From: a virus
IMG/VR virus record: IMGVR_UViG_3300015202_000006
Span: 1 to 64,000 of that record
Direction: 5' to 3' (one strand)
Length of the DNA: 64,000 bases
Part shown: positions 14,133 to 21,283 of the stretch, piece by piece
Position numbering within the stretch: the stretch's first letter is position 1
Layout: each line of letters opens with the position of its first letter
Position numbers and translations under genes: made by a program
The notes under the pieces: generated by a model
Databases searched by the model: none
Told to the model about the DNA's origin: nothing
What the model saw: the letters and a program-made list of their open reading frames with translations, nothing else

Positions 14133-15848
14133 ATGAAACTTGTTACCTACCTAGATTCAGCTGAGTTCCGAAAAGAAGTGCTTAAAGGCATCACCGATCT
14201 CTCGTTGATTGTCGGCCAAACCCTCGGGCCCGGCGGACGACCGATTCTGATCGAGCAAGAGAATGGCGTATTGGCCACTAAAGACGGCGTCACCGTAGCG
14301 CTTGCCTATGCCGCTCATACTCCTATTCAAAAGATCGTTGCCCAGGCGGCGGTCGAAGCGTCTACCCGCACAGTAAAAGCCTGTGGAGACGGCACTACTA
14401 CCTCGCTGGTACTTGCAGCCGCAATTACGCAAGCCGGACAGGAGTGGCTCCAAAGGAATCCGACCTACAGCCCTCAGCGTCTCGCTCGCGAGCTAAAAGA
14501 CATTCTGAAGACCCAGATCGAGCCAATGGTCACGAAGCTCTCAAAAGGCATTAAGAACCTTCCTGTAGATGAAGCTCGTAAGGCGATCTACCACGTCGCC
14601 ATGGTGTCTTCGAACTCTGACGAAAATATCGCAAACTCCGTTGTTGAAGCGACCGACTATGTTGGCCAAGACGGATTCGTCGTTATTGAAGAAGGCGCAG
14701 GCGGCACCGAAACCTCTGTTCAACACAAGGACGGGTTCCCAGTTAATTCTGGTCTCGCTGATCTCGGTGGAGCGGCATCCACTGCTTTCGTGAACCGTAA
14801 GAACTACGGGGACTGTGTTCTATCCGGTGCCTACGTCACGCTCTACGACGGCGAAATTAATGATATCGAAACCGTTACCTCGCTCCTCCAGCGTGTAGCT
14901 TCCGAACAGGACGAACGCGGGAACGTCACTCGCCGCCCGCTTGTTATTTTTGCACACGGCTTCGGCGATACGGTCCTTCGGATTTTCGCTAACAACTTCC
15001 GTAAGGGAACTCTCAGTGTAGTTCCAATGGTCACCCCAAGGTCCGGACAGGCCAATGGCCGCCAGAGCTTCCTTTACGACATGCTCGCATACGTTGGCGG
15101 AAATGTTTTTGATCCCACTGAGCGGCATCTCACTGAAGCATCGCCAGCAACCATCGGCTTTTGCGAAGAAGTGAAAGTTACCATGAGCGATGCAGTCTTC
15201 ATGACTTCGCCCGATGAAGAGGCTGTCGCTTCCCGTATCCAGGAGCTTAAGGACCAAATGGAAGGTCAGAGCGAGTTTGATTGCGATAAAATGCGTTATC
15301 GTATCGGACGTCTTACGGGTGGTGTCGCAACTATTTACGCTGGCGGCGCTACGGCACTCGAAGCAAAAGAACGCCGCGATCGTATCGTGGATGCTGTCAG
15401 TTCAGTTCGATGCAGTGTTGATCTCGGGATCGTACCCGGAGGAGGAGCAACTCTTCTTCATATCGCCCGAAACCTTCCGCAAGTAGGCCCGTCCCAGATC
15501 TTTGTTCAAGCACTCACCCGGCCGTTCGTACAAATTCTCCTCAATGCCGGCATCACTACCACTGAGGATGACGCTCTTATCAATTTCGGATCCAAGGTTG
15601 GCGAACAACCTGACGGCCTATTCTATGTCTTCGACGCCCTCAAGCGCGAACAGGTGGAGTGGTATACGTCGGGAATTTTCGATCCTGCCAAGGTGACGCT
15701 ATCCGCCCTGAGTAATTCTTTGTCCGTTGCTCAGACACTCATGACTACTGGCGGGGCAATTGCCCGCACGTTGAATGATGGCGAACATCAAGCGCGGGCA
15801 ATGCAAGAGGCCATGCTTAAGGCCGTAAACAATGGAGAATTAGAGTGA
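14133..15848 (+). CDS. groEL: GroEL-like chaperonin (Hsp60)
   Basis: 571 residues, slightly longer than bacterial GroEL (about 548). ATP-site signatures are present: LGPGGRPILI, KDGVTVA, ACGDGTTTSLVLA, VPGGGATLLHIA, and the catalytic Asp in LEAKERRDRIVDAV. Apical and intermediate domains are divergent. Folds phage proteins, possibly the capsid, in the cytoplasm, as proposed for other large-phage chaperonins. No GroES-like gene lies next to it, so it may work alone or with host GroES. A trypsin-like protease gene overlaps its end. Confidence 0.95.
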   Translation: MKLVTYLDSAEFRKEVLKGITDLSLIVGQTLGPGGRPILIEQENGVLATKDGVTVALAYAAHTPIQKIVAQAAVEASTRTVKACGDGTTTSLVLAAAITQAGQEWLQRNPTYSPQRLARELKDILKTQIEPMVTKLSKGIKNLPVDEARKAIYHVAMVSSNSDENIANSVVEATDYVGQDGFVVIEEGAGGTETSVQHKDGFPVNSGLADLGGAASTAFVNRKNYGDCVLSGAYVTLYDGEINDIETVTSLLQRVASEQDERGNVTRRPLVIFAHGFGDTVLRIFANNFRKGTLSVVPMVTPRSGQANGRQSFLYDMLAYVGGNVFDPTERHLTEASPATIGFCEEVKVTMSDAVFMTSPDEEAVASRIQELKDQMEGQSEFDCDKMRYRIGRLTGGVATIYAGGATALEAKERRDRIVDAVSSVRCSVDLGIVPGGGATLLHIARNLPQVGPSQIFVQALTRPFVQILLNAGITTTEDDALINFGSKVGEQPDGLFYVFDALKREQVEWYTSGIFDPAKVTLSALSNSLSVAQTLMTTGGAIARTLNDGEHQARAMQEAMLKAVNNGELE

Positions 15849-16762
15849 ACCTTTCCGAATTTAAGAATCAAACAAAAGCGCTGATGCAAAACCGGCGTGC
15901 CCAACTGACACTCCTTGGAGTAGCGTTGATTAGCTTCGGTATTTCGGCCGCCCTTTCAACGACAATAAAACCCACCTCAACGGCGGACATGTCTCGCACC
16001 TCCGTCAAGATCACTCGTAACGACGGTCGATCGGGTGGAACTGGGGTAATTCTATCTAGTGAAAATTCTGAATCGCTAATCCTTACCAATAGTCACGTCT
16101 GTGGTGTTGTTGAAAAAGGCGGAGTTGTCACTACAGACGATGGTGTCGGGCATGCAGTCACTAGCTACCGCCGCTCTAAAGAATCGGATCTTTGCGTCGT
16201 TACCGTCGCGGCAAATCTTCGAATTCATACCGTGATCGCGACAAGCGCTCCGAATCTCTATGAGGATGCGGCGATCTCTGGCCACCCTTCGCTCCTTCCT
16301 AACATCGTCACTCGCGGACATTTCTCGGGGAAGATGATTGTCGAAGTGATGAAGGGATTGAAAAAATGTACCGAAGAGGACGAAAAAGGACCCCTGGGCA
16401 TCCTTTGTCTACTTATGGGCGGACTCCCGGAAATTCAGCGCTACGAAGCTCAGGCCGTCTCCGCCACGATTAAACCGGGCTCCTCTGGCTCGGCCATTTT
16501 TAATAGCAAAGGCGAGATCTCGGCTCTTGTGTTCGCAGGATCTGGCGATCTCGGCTACGCAATGGCTGTTCCGCAAGAAGCGATTCAAAACTTCATGAAC
16601 GCTGAGCTTAAAACGATTCAACGTGTGGCCCCCAACAACACGGTGGATCTAGCAGCGCTAGACGCCTCATCGAAGCTTCGTGAGTTCTGTGTCAATTACT
16701 CTGAAGAGTATCGAGAAATCTGTGAAGCAGCTGAAAGAGACATGACGTGGAACAATTTTTAG
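15845..16762 (+). CDS. Membrane-anchored trypsin-like serine protease
   Basis: 305 residues, GTG start overlapping the chaperonin stop (GTGA). An N-terminal membrane span (LTLLGVALISFGISAAL) precedes a chymotrypsin-fold domain. The triad fits His in LTNSHVCG, Asp in KESDLCVV and Ser in IKPGSSGSAIF. Similar to the protease part of HtrA/DegQ, without a PDZ domain. Probably faces the periplasm. Coupling to GroEL suggests protein quality control or processing (inference). Confidence 0.85.
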   Translation: MNLSEFKNQTKALMQNRRAQLTLLGVALISFGISAALSTTIKPTSTADMSRTSVKITRNDGRSGGTGVILSSENSESLILTNSHVCGVVEKGGVVTTDDGVGHAVTSYRRSKESDLCVVTVAANLRIHTVIATSAPNLYEDAAISGHPSLLPNIVTRGHFSGKMIVEVMKGLKKCTEEDEKGPLGILCLLMGGLPEIQRYEAQAVSATIKPGSSGSAIFNSKGEISALVFAGSGDLGYAMAVPQEAIQNFMNAELKTIQRVAPNNTVDLAALDASSKLREFCVNYSEEYREICEAAERDMTWNNF

Positions 16763-17061
16763 AACGATTTAAATCAATGAGTTTGTTCGGGAAGATCCTT
16801 CTGGGTCTCCCGTTCCTCATCCTCCTCATTCTTAAAGTAGTGGGAGAGCTTAGTGGGATGGTTGATAAGCACGATCGGACGAAGGCTGACGACGCCTCCT
16901 CTGTCATCGATAAGCAAAAACAGGAAACCGATAACGCTATCGCTGTTGATGAAGGAAAACTTCAACAGCTAGAAGCGGATAAGCAAAATGCTGTTGAAGG
17001 AGTAAAAAATGAAGATCAAAGCAATTTCATTAATAATCGTTTCAATCCTCCTAAGCAATAA
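16747..17061 (+). CDS. Small membrane protein with coiled coil
   Basis: 104 residues, GTG start. One span at about 12-32 (LFGKILLGLPFLILLILKVV), then a heptad-rich helical region (DDASSVIDKQKQETDNAI). This is the architecture of an inner-membrane spanin. The next gene overlaps it by 53 nt and encodes an exported protein, as in Rz/Rz1 pairs, though that partner has no lipobox. Role in lysis is possible, not shown. Confidence 0.68.
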   Translation: MEQFLERFKSMSLFGKILLGLPFLILLILKVVGELSGMVDKHDRTKADDASSVIDKQKQETDNAIAVDEGKLQQLEADKQNAVEGVKNEDQSNFINNRFNPPKQ

Positions 17062-17416
17062 TCTTGCATTAGCAGACTGTGCACCCGCCCTGGATTTAAA
17101 AGTTGGAGATAAGGTTACTGACTGTGATCGGGTAGGCGTTCGTAAGGACGTTATCGAGAAAATGAACAAAGATCTCGTCACCGGAGATTTCGATAAGCAA
17201 ATCGCTGACGAGCAAAAGCGGGTAATCGAACTTAAAGATCTTCGTATTGCCGAGTCAGATAAGCAGGGTTCGTTGTGGAAGACGGAGGCTGATCGCGAGC
17301 GGGACGCCTACGATAAAGAGCGCAATCACGGTGACACCAAGTTCTGGATTGGAATCGGACTCGGAGCATTTACAATACTGGCGGGCGCATGGGCAGTGAA
17401 GCAAGTAGCGAAGTAG
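17009..17416 (+). CDS. Exported protein with C-terminal membrane anchor
   Basis: 135 residues. Signal peptide MKIKAISLIIVSILLSNNLA then ADCAPAL. The middle is charged and helical (EADRERDAYDKERNHGD), ending in a span (FWIGIGLGAFTILAGAWAV). It resembles spanin- or holin-associated proteins in build only. It overlaps the preceding coiled-coil gene. Confidence 0.68.
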   Translation: MKIKAISLIIVSILLSNNLALADCAPALDLKVGDKVTDCDRVGVRKDVIEKMNKDLVTGDFDKQIADEQKRVIELKDLRIAESDKQGSLWKTEADRERDAYDKERNHGDTKFWIGIGLGAFTILAGAWAVKQVAK

Positions 17417-17453
17417 TGACTACTCCGGTTTATTTTCGACTGCGAGACAACTG

Positions 17454-17780
17454 ATGCCATTCTATCGATTCGTGTGTCTTAAGTGCCACACCGAAAGCAG
17501 CAGGCTCCTTAGTTTCGTTAAGGCAAAGGAGCATAAAGGCCCATGCAAGGAGTGCGAGGGAGAACTCAGTCTTACTGTGGGCTCTGCAAGCTCTCAGGCA
17601 ATGGAGGCTACTGATGAGTATAGAGGCAAGTCGAATCCTCAGGGGCTCAAGAAGCAGCTTCTGGAGCGCTCTACGGAGCATTTCAAAAAGCACGAGCTTC
17701 CTCGCATCATAGAAAAAGAAGGCAAAGAAGTCGCAATACGTCAGGGCTGGCTGGATATCGAAGGTCGCCCCAAGAAATAA
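17454..17780 (+). CDS. FmdB-like zinc-ribbon protein
   Basis: 108 residues. The N-terminal MPFYRFVCLKCHTE and CKEC pair match the FmdB/CxxC_CxxC regulatory ribbon. The rest is basic and helical (GLKKQLLERSTEHFKKHEL). FmdB-type proteins are found in many phages; role unknown. Gap of 37 nt after the previous gene. Confidence 0.78.
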   Translation: MPFYRFVCLKCHTESSRLLSFVKAKEHKGPCKECEGELSLTVGSASSQAMEATDEYRGKSNPQGLKKQLLERSTEHFKKHELPRIIEKEGKEVAIRQGWLDIEGRPKK

Positions 17781-17805
17781 CTACGGAATTCATCCCGTGT
17801 GCCCT

Positions 17806-17816
17806 TTCCGTATAAC
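17806..17816 (+). promoter_or_regulatory. Phage promoter motif (TATAAC variant)
   Basis: TTCCGTATAAC, 23 nt before the ATG at 17839, leaving room for an AGAGGG ribosome binding site. Confidence 0.6.
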
Positions 17817-17838
17817 AACCGGCAGAGGGATACGAAAA

Positions 17839-18150
17839 ATGAAAAAAGACAAAGGTCCGAAGCTTCCAGCCGGTATTACGCAAGAATTCGTCGAAGAAAT
17901 CGACAGTCTTGGCCCTGACAACCTCAAGACTCGCATCGTTCAGATGCAGGGCCAAATCGAAGAAACTCGAGCATTTTTAAACTGCGACGAAGAGCGCCTT
18001 CCCGAAGAGCAGCTGAAAGGCGCGATTGAGCTTAAGGAGATGAAGGCCTCCTACAATGAAGCGGCCGCCCCCGCTCGCGAGACCGTGCGCACGCTTCGCG
18101 CTCGCACCAAATGGATTGTCGAAGCCCTCAAGAAAAACGGAGCGCTCTAA
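17839..18150 (+). CDS. Helical hypothetical protein
   Basis: 103 residues starting MKKDKGPKLPAGITQEFVEE. Long charged helices (IVQMQGQIEETRAFLNCDEE) suggest a coiled coil. The start at 17839 was chosen for its AGAGGG site; a start at 17797 would lie before the promoter box. Unknown function. Confidence 0.66.
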   Translation: MKKDKGPKLPAGITQEFVEEIDSLGPDNLKTRIVQMQGQIEETRAFLNCDEERLPEEQLKGAIELKEMKASYNEAAAPARETVRTLRARTKWIVEALKKNGAL

Positions 18151-18151
18151 T

Positions 18152-18595
18152 ATGGCATCCATCGAACAGTCTGGAACTTTTCATCTGGCTCGCCGTATAG
18201 CTAAAACGGTTGCTCCAGAATTTCGAATCTTCGCTACTGACCAGCTTAAGCCAGGCGAAATCGTGCTCGATTTACGTCGCAAAACTATCGAAATTTGCGA
18301 GACTTGCGATGAAATGCAAGCTGTTGCGGGAGTATTGTTTCAGCTCGGACACGTTCGTCTTATGGGACGGGATGGGACAGATCTCGAAGCGCATTTCGGT
18401 AAGATCAGCCCTACTGCCGATGAGACGTTCCTTGTAAAAGATATAATCAAGCAAGGCATCATCGCGGACAAACTCGCCTCAGAGTGGGCCACAAGCGTTC
18501 TTTCCAACACTTGGAACATGGATGTGTCGGCCGCCGCATCATTGATTGATGAATACGTTTGGACCGAAGCTGACTGGCGATCCTACTACCGCTAA
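18152..18595 (+). CDS. Hypothetical protein
   Basis: 147 residues starting MASIEQSGTFHLARRIAKTV. Mixed alpha/beta with VAGVLFQLGHVRLMG, faintly like the helix of a metallopeptidase but without a full HExxH. Two aromatic residues close the chain (DWRSYYR). It begins one base after the preceding stop. Confidence 0.64.
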   Translation: MASIEQSGTFHLARRIAKTVAPEFRIFATDQLKPGEIVLDLRRKTIEICETCDEMQAVAGVLFQLGHVRLMGRDGTDLEAHFGKISPTADETFLVKDIIKQGIIADKLASEWATSVLSNTWNMDVSAAASLIDEYVWTEADWRSYYR

Positions 18596-18630
18596 AGTCG
18601 GGGAAGTGTCTAAAATATATACATCTAAAA

Positions 18631-18685
18631 TGCTGAATTATTGCTAAATAAAAGCTAGACATCCACGGATGGGAGATGCTATCCT
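18631..18685 (+). promoter_or_regulatory. Sigma70-like promoter upstream of primase
   Basis: TGCTGAA (18631-18637) recalls the operator at 10885. TAGACA (18656-18661), an 18-bp spacer and TATCCT (18680-18685) make a plausible host-type promoter. Confidence 0.5.
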
Positions 18686-18696
18686 AAATTAGTAGT

Positions 18697-18717
18697 GAGG
18701 GAGTTTTTACGAAACTC
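18697..18717 (+). promoter_or_regulatory. Ribosome binding site bridged to primase ATG by a hairpin
   Basis: GAGGGAG (18697-18703) is over 20 nt from the ATG at 18724, but GAGTTT-TTAC-GAAACTC (18701-18717) can fold and bring it near. Folding and ribosome binding would compete for GAG. Confidence 0.4.
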
Positions 18718-18723
18718 GATCTG

Positions 18724-19707
18724 ATGAAAAAGCGATTCCTTGAGAATGGAATCACTGTGAAAGAGACTCAGCGATCCTGGTACTTTACGTGCCCGGGCTG
18801 CGGCAAAGAAGACAAGGCCTGGCTGATCAAATCATCAGGCTACACTTCTTGCTGGAGCTGCGGACGTAACTGGTACAACTGGGCGCAGGTTCTCAAACAG
18901 ATCTTCAAGGGCGACTCAGAAGAAGTTCTAGAGGCGGTCAATGAAGTTCAGACAGGAGATGTCTTAAATCATCTTCCTTTCATCATTCACCGTACTGGTG
19001 ACGAAGAAATTGAAGAAACGACACTCGTGGATTTTGAGCCGATCGAATTACCGATCGACTTTATTCCGGTGGAACAATCGGAGACCGGTATGGCGTATTT
19101 AATTGAGAGAGGAATAAATAGCGCAGAACAGGTTGCTCAGTTCGACATTCGTTACAGCAGCAATATGAACGCAATCGTATTTCCTGTGAAAAAGGGCGGT
19201 TTAGCTTATGGCTGGCAGGCACGTCGAATCAGACCCACCGGAAATCTTCCGAAAGTACAGACGTCTAAAGGGTTTAAGAAAGCCGAATTCTTGTTAAATT
19301 TTAATACCATTCAGGATCGCATACAATATTCTGACGAAATCTTGACAGCGCGCGTTAAGAATCTAATACTGGTTGAAGGCCCAGTTGACTGTATTCACGC
19401 AAATGTCCTTCCCCAAGCGGTGGCAGTTGCGAGTTTCGGAAAACTGGTTTCTCGGCAGCAGCTGGATCTTTTGATTCAGTCGGAGGCCGAAAATATCTAT
19501 CTCGGACTAGACCGGGACGCAGGACGTGAGCTGATGAAACTAGCAGAAGCACTACATTCGCATAAGAGAATTTTCAGAATGCTGCCTCCAGAGCATAGGA
19601 AAGATATGGGCGAGTGTACGCCCGAAGAGATCCAGGAAAGCTTCGACGGCGCAGTAGAGATATCTGCGATCAGAGCACAGTGGATGGAGGTCTATCTCAA
19701 GGAATAG
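18724..19707 (+). CDS. DNA primase (zinc finger plus Toprim)
   Basis: 327 residues. The N-terminal zinc motif CPGC...CWSC (residues 24-48) is followed by a Toprim domain with Glu in LILVEGPVDCI and the Asp pair in LGLDRDAGRE. The linker region VFPVKKGGLAYGWQARRI fits DnaG-like catalytic cores. Makes RNA primers for lagging-strand synthesis, presumably with the DnaB-like helicase at 50013. It has a sigma70-like promoter, suggesting early expression. Confidence 0.9.
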   Translation: MKKRFLENGITVKETQRSWYFTCPGCGKEDKAWLIKSSGYTSCWSCGRNWYNWAQVLKQIFKGDSEEVLEAVNEVQTGDVLNHLPFIIHRTGDEEIEETTLVDFEPIELPIDFIPVEQSETGMAYLIERGINSAEQVAQFDIRYSSNMNAIVFPVKKGGLAYGWQARRIRPTGNLPKVQTSKGFKKAEFLLNFNTIQDRIQYSDEILTARVKNLILVEGPVDCIHANVLPQAVAVASFGKLVSRQQLDLLIQSEAENIYLGLDRDAGRELMKLAEALHSHKRIFRMLPPEHRKDMGECTPEEIQESFDGAVEISAIRAQWMEVYLKE

Positions 19708-19766
19708 GGGGAAAAGATTTACAGGGGCTTTGGGTTCATAAATTTAAAGATTCGAAGGAACGCAAT

Positions 19767-20648
19767 ATGAGCAACAGCAGCGCTTTTAAGAGACCTCCAA
19801 AGAAGAGAAAGAAAGTTAAAAAGGCAAAATCTTTTGTCTTGTTGGACTACGCTCAACTTGAGGCTGAGCATATGCAAACAGTTCACTTCTTCATGAAGAA
19901 GAAGTTCCCTCTCGGTCGCGGCCCGGGCCTCCCAACCCGCGAAGACATCAAACAGCAGATGATGATTCAGATCATCAAGGCCATGCATAAGTTCGATCCT
20001 GAACGCTATTTGACCACCTCTTCGTACAACGAAGAATTGATCAAGGATCCAAAAACCAAGCAGATGCGCCCAAATAAATTCTATAATCCTGCCAAGGGTG
20101 CGGAGCAAATTGCCATGAAGCAAGTATGCCCCGAAGCTTCCCTGAAACAGGGTCGTATTCAATATGGATTTGGAGCACTTACCAACTGGTGCCGCCGATT
20201 CCTCAGCGAGAATCATCCGGATAAGCTGGGGGGCATGGAAGTGAACCTGACGGACTTTATGGCGAACACCGATCTCGGCCAGCTGGCGAACCCAGAAGAT
20301 AGCTATATCGAAACGGAAAGCTCGGTTTCGATGCAGATGTCTTCTTCGGAAGACTCGCTCTCTTTCTACAGCGAAGAAGCCAGGGAGGAGCTTGAGTTCC
20401 TTCTTGCCGCTGCAGAGAAAGAAGACTCGATGGCGATTAAGCGCCTGTTTGCTGCCATGGATGAAGAAACCAAGGCCGCAGTTGGCGCAATGATCCATAT
20501 CGTTTGTCGTCAGGCCGATCAGCGCAAGTATCTTGGCGCCAACGGAGAGGCCAAATTCGACAAGTACCAAAAACTTGTGGTCGAACAAAAAGAAGAAGAG
20601 ACTCCCCAGTCCTCTTCCGGCTTCGAAGAGTCCGACGACGAAACGTAA
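19767..20648 (+). CDS. Possible phage sigma factor (region 2-like segment)
   Basis: 293 residues starting MSNSSAFKRPPKKRKKVKKA. After a basic N-terminus, REDIKQQMMIQIIKAMHKFD followed by PER resembles sigma region 2 (helices contacting core polymerase and the -10). A loop and ALTNWCRRFLSEN follow. No clear region 4 is seen; the C-terminus is acidic (EEETPQSSSGFEESDDE). T4 gp55 is likewise a small sigma reading a single TATAAATA box, much like the motif here. This link is inference. AAGGAA precedes the ATG. Confidence 0.42.
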   Translation: MSNSSAFKRPPKKRKKVKKAKSFVLLDYAQLEAEHMQTVHFFMKKKFPLGRGPGLPTREDIKQQMMIQIIKAMHKFDPERYLTTSSYNEELIKDPKTKQMRPNKFYNPAKGAEQIAMKQVCPEASLKQGRIQYGFGALTNWCRRFLSENHPDKLGGMEVNLTDFMANTDLGQLANPEDSYIETESSVSMQMSSSEDSLSFYSEEAREELEFLLAAAEKEDSMAIKRLFAAMDEETKAAVGAMIHIVCRQADQRKYLGANGEAKFDKYQKLVVEQKEEETPQSSSGFEESDDET

Positions 20649-20670
20649 TTCCTGACAGTCCTACCGGGTC

Positions 20671-20707
20671 GGGCCTCCAGTCTAAATCGGCTGGGGGCCC
20701 TTCTCGT
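20671..20707 (+). terminator. Probable intrinsic terminator
   Basis: GGGCCTCCAG and CTGGGGGCCC form a 10-bp stem with one mismatch and a 10-nt loop, followed by a weak TTCTCGTTT tract. It ends the primase-sigma unit. Confidence 0.6.
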
Positions 20708-20721
20708 TTGTGCCGATAGAA

Positions 20722-20731
20722 TCCGTATAAA
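20722..20731 (+). promoter_or_regulatory. Phage promoter with leader
   Basis: TCCGTATAAA, then a 30-nt leader with AAGGAG before the ATG at 20762. Confidence 0.7.
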
Positions 20732-20761
20732 TTCCTTGAGACCAAAACCTTAAGGAGATTT

Positions 20762-21067
20762 ATGTTCAATCGAAACACTGGCAAATACGAATACTCTAAG
20801 CTTTTCCGTTCCACAGGGGCCCTGATTAAAGGCGAGGGCAATACGCCAGAAGAGGCTCGCTCAGCGTTTAAGGCCGCCAAAGAGGCCTATAAAAGGCAGC
20901 CTTTGGTCCCCACTGGCGAATATGTGAATAGCCCAGGCTTCGTCGCTGTCGAGTACGAGGGCGGGCGGGTTGGCTACGAATTCCGCGCAGATCGCAAGGC
21001 CCAGGTCTTGGCGTGCCCTCAGCTTGCTGAGGCGATTAAGAAGGCCCAGGAAAATGGGAAAGCCTAA
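20762..21067 (+). CDS. Hypothetical protein
   Basis: 101 residues starting MFNRNTGKYEYSKLFRSTGA. Strong AAGGAG site. Helix with EEARSAFKAAKEAYKR followed by a beta segment (GFVAVEYEGGRVGYEF). Lies between a terminator and the polymerase gene. Not recognised. Confidence 0.66.
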   Translation: MFNRNTGKYEYSKLFRSTGALIKGEGNTPEEARSAFKAAKEAYKRQPLVPTGEYVNSPGFVAVEYEGGRVGYEFRADRKAQVLACPQLAEAIKKAQENGKA

Positions 21068-21281
21068 TCATCCGTTCAAAGACGGGGCTCGTTTCCGTCA
21101 CGATGCCTGTCTAGACATGGATCTTGAGATTCTTTCTATTCGTTACGCAGGCCCAGACTATGTGGTCGCTAACGTCATTTACCTCAATCGCAATTGGGAA
21201 AATGGCGAATTCGTAATCGATAAGGAAAACAACGTCCGCTTGCTGAAGGAACACTGGCCGCGCTGGAACCGTATAAAGTAG
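21054..21281 (+). CDS. Small beta-rich hypothetical protein
   Basis: 75 residues starting MGKPNHPFKDGARFRHDACL. Overlaps the preceding gene by 14 nt. Ends ...Asn-Arg-Ile-Lys-stop, whose codons contain the polymerase promoter CCGTATAAA in a different frame from the Ser-Val cases. It may fold as a small barrel; function unknown. Confidence 0.64.
   Translation: MGKPNHPFKDGARFRHDACLDMDLEILSIRYAGPDYVVANVIYLNRNWENGEFVIDKENNVRLLKEHWPRWNRIK
21269..21277 (+). promoter_or_regulatory. Leaderless phage promoter, DNA polymerase
   Basis: ACCGTATAAA, first T replaced by A; ATG at 21284 is exactly 6 nt after TATAAA. Confidence 0.75.
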
Positions 21282-21283
21282 GT

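Noticed and set aside
19719-20588. 289-codon minus frame opposite the sigma-like gene
   Set aside because: No promoter or ribosome binding site, and composition typical of an antisense shadow.
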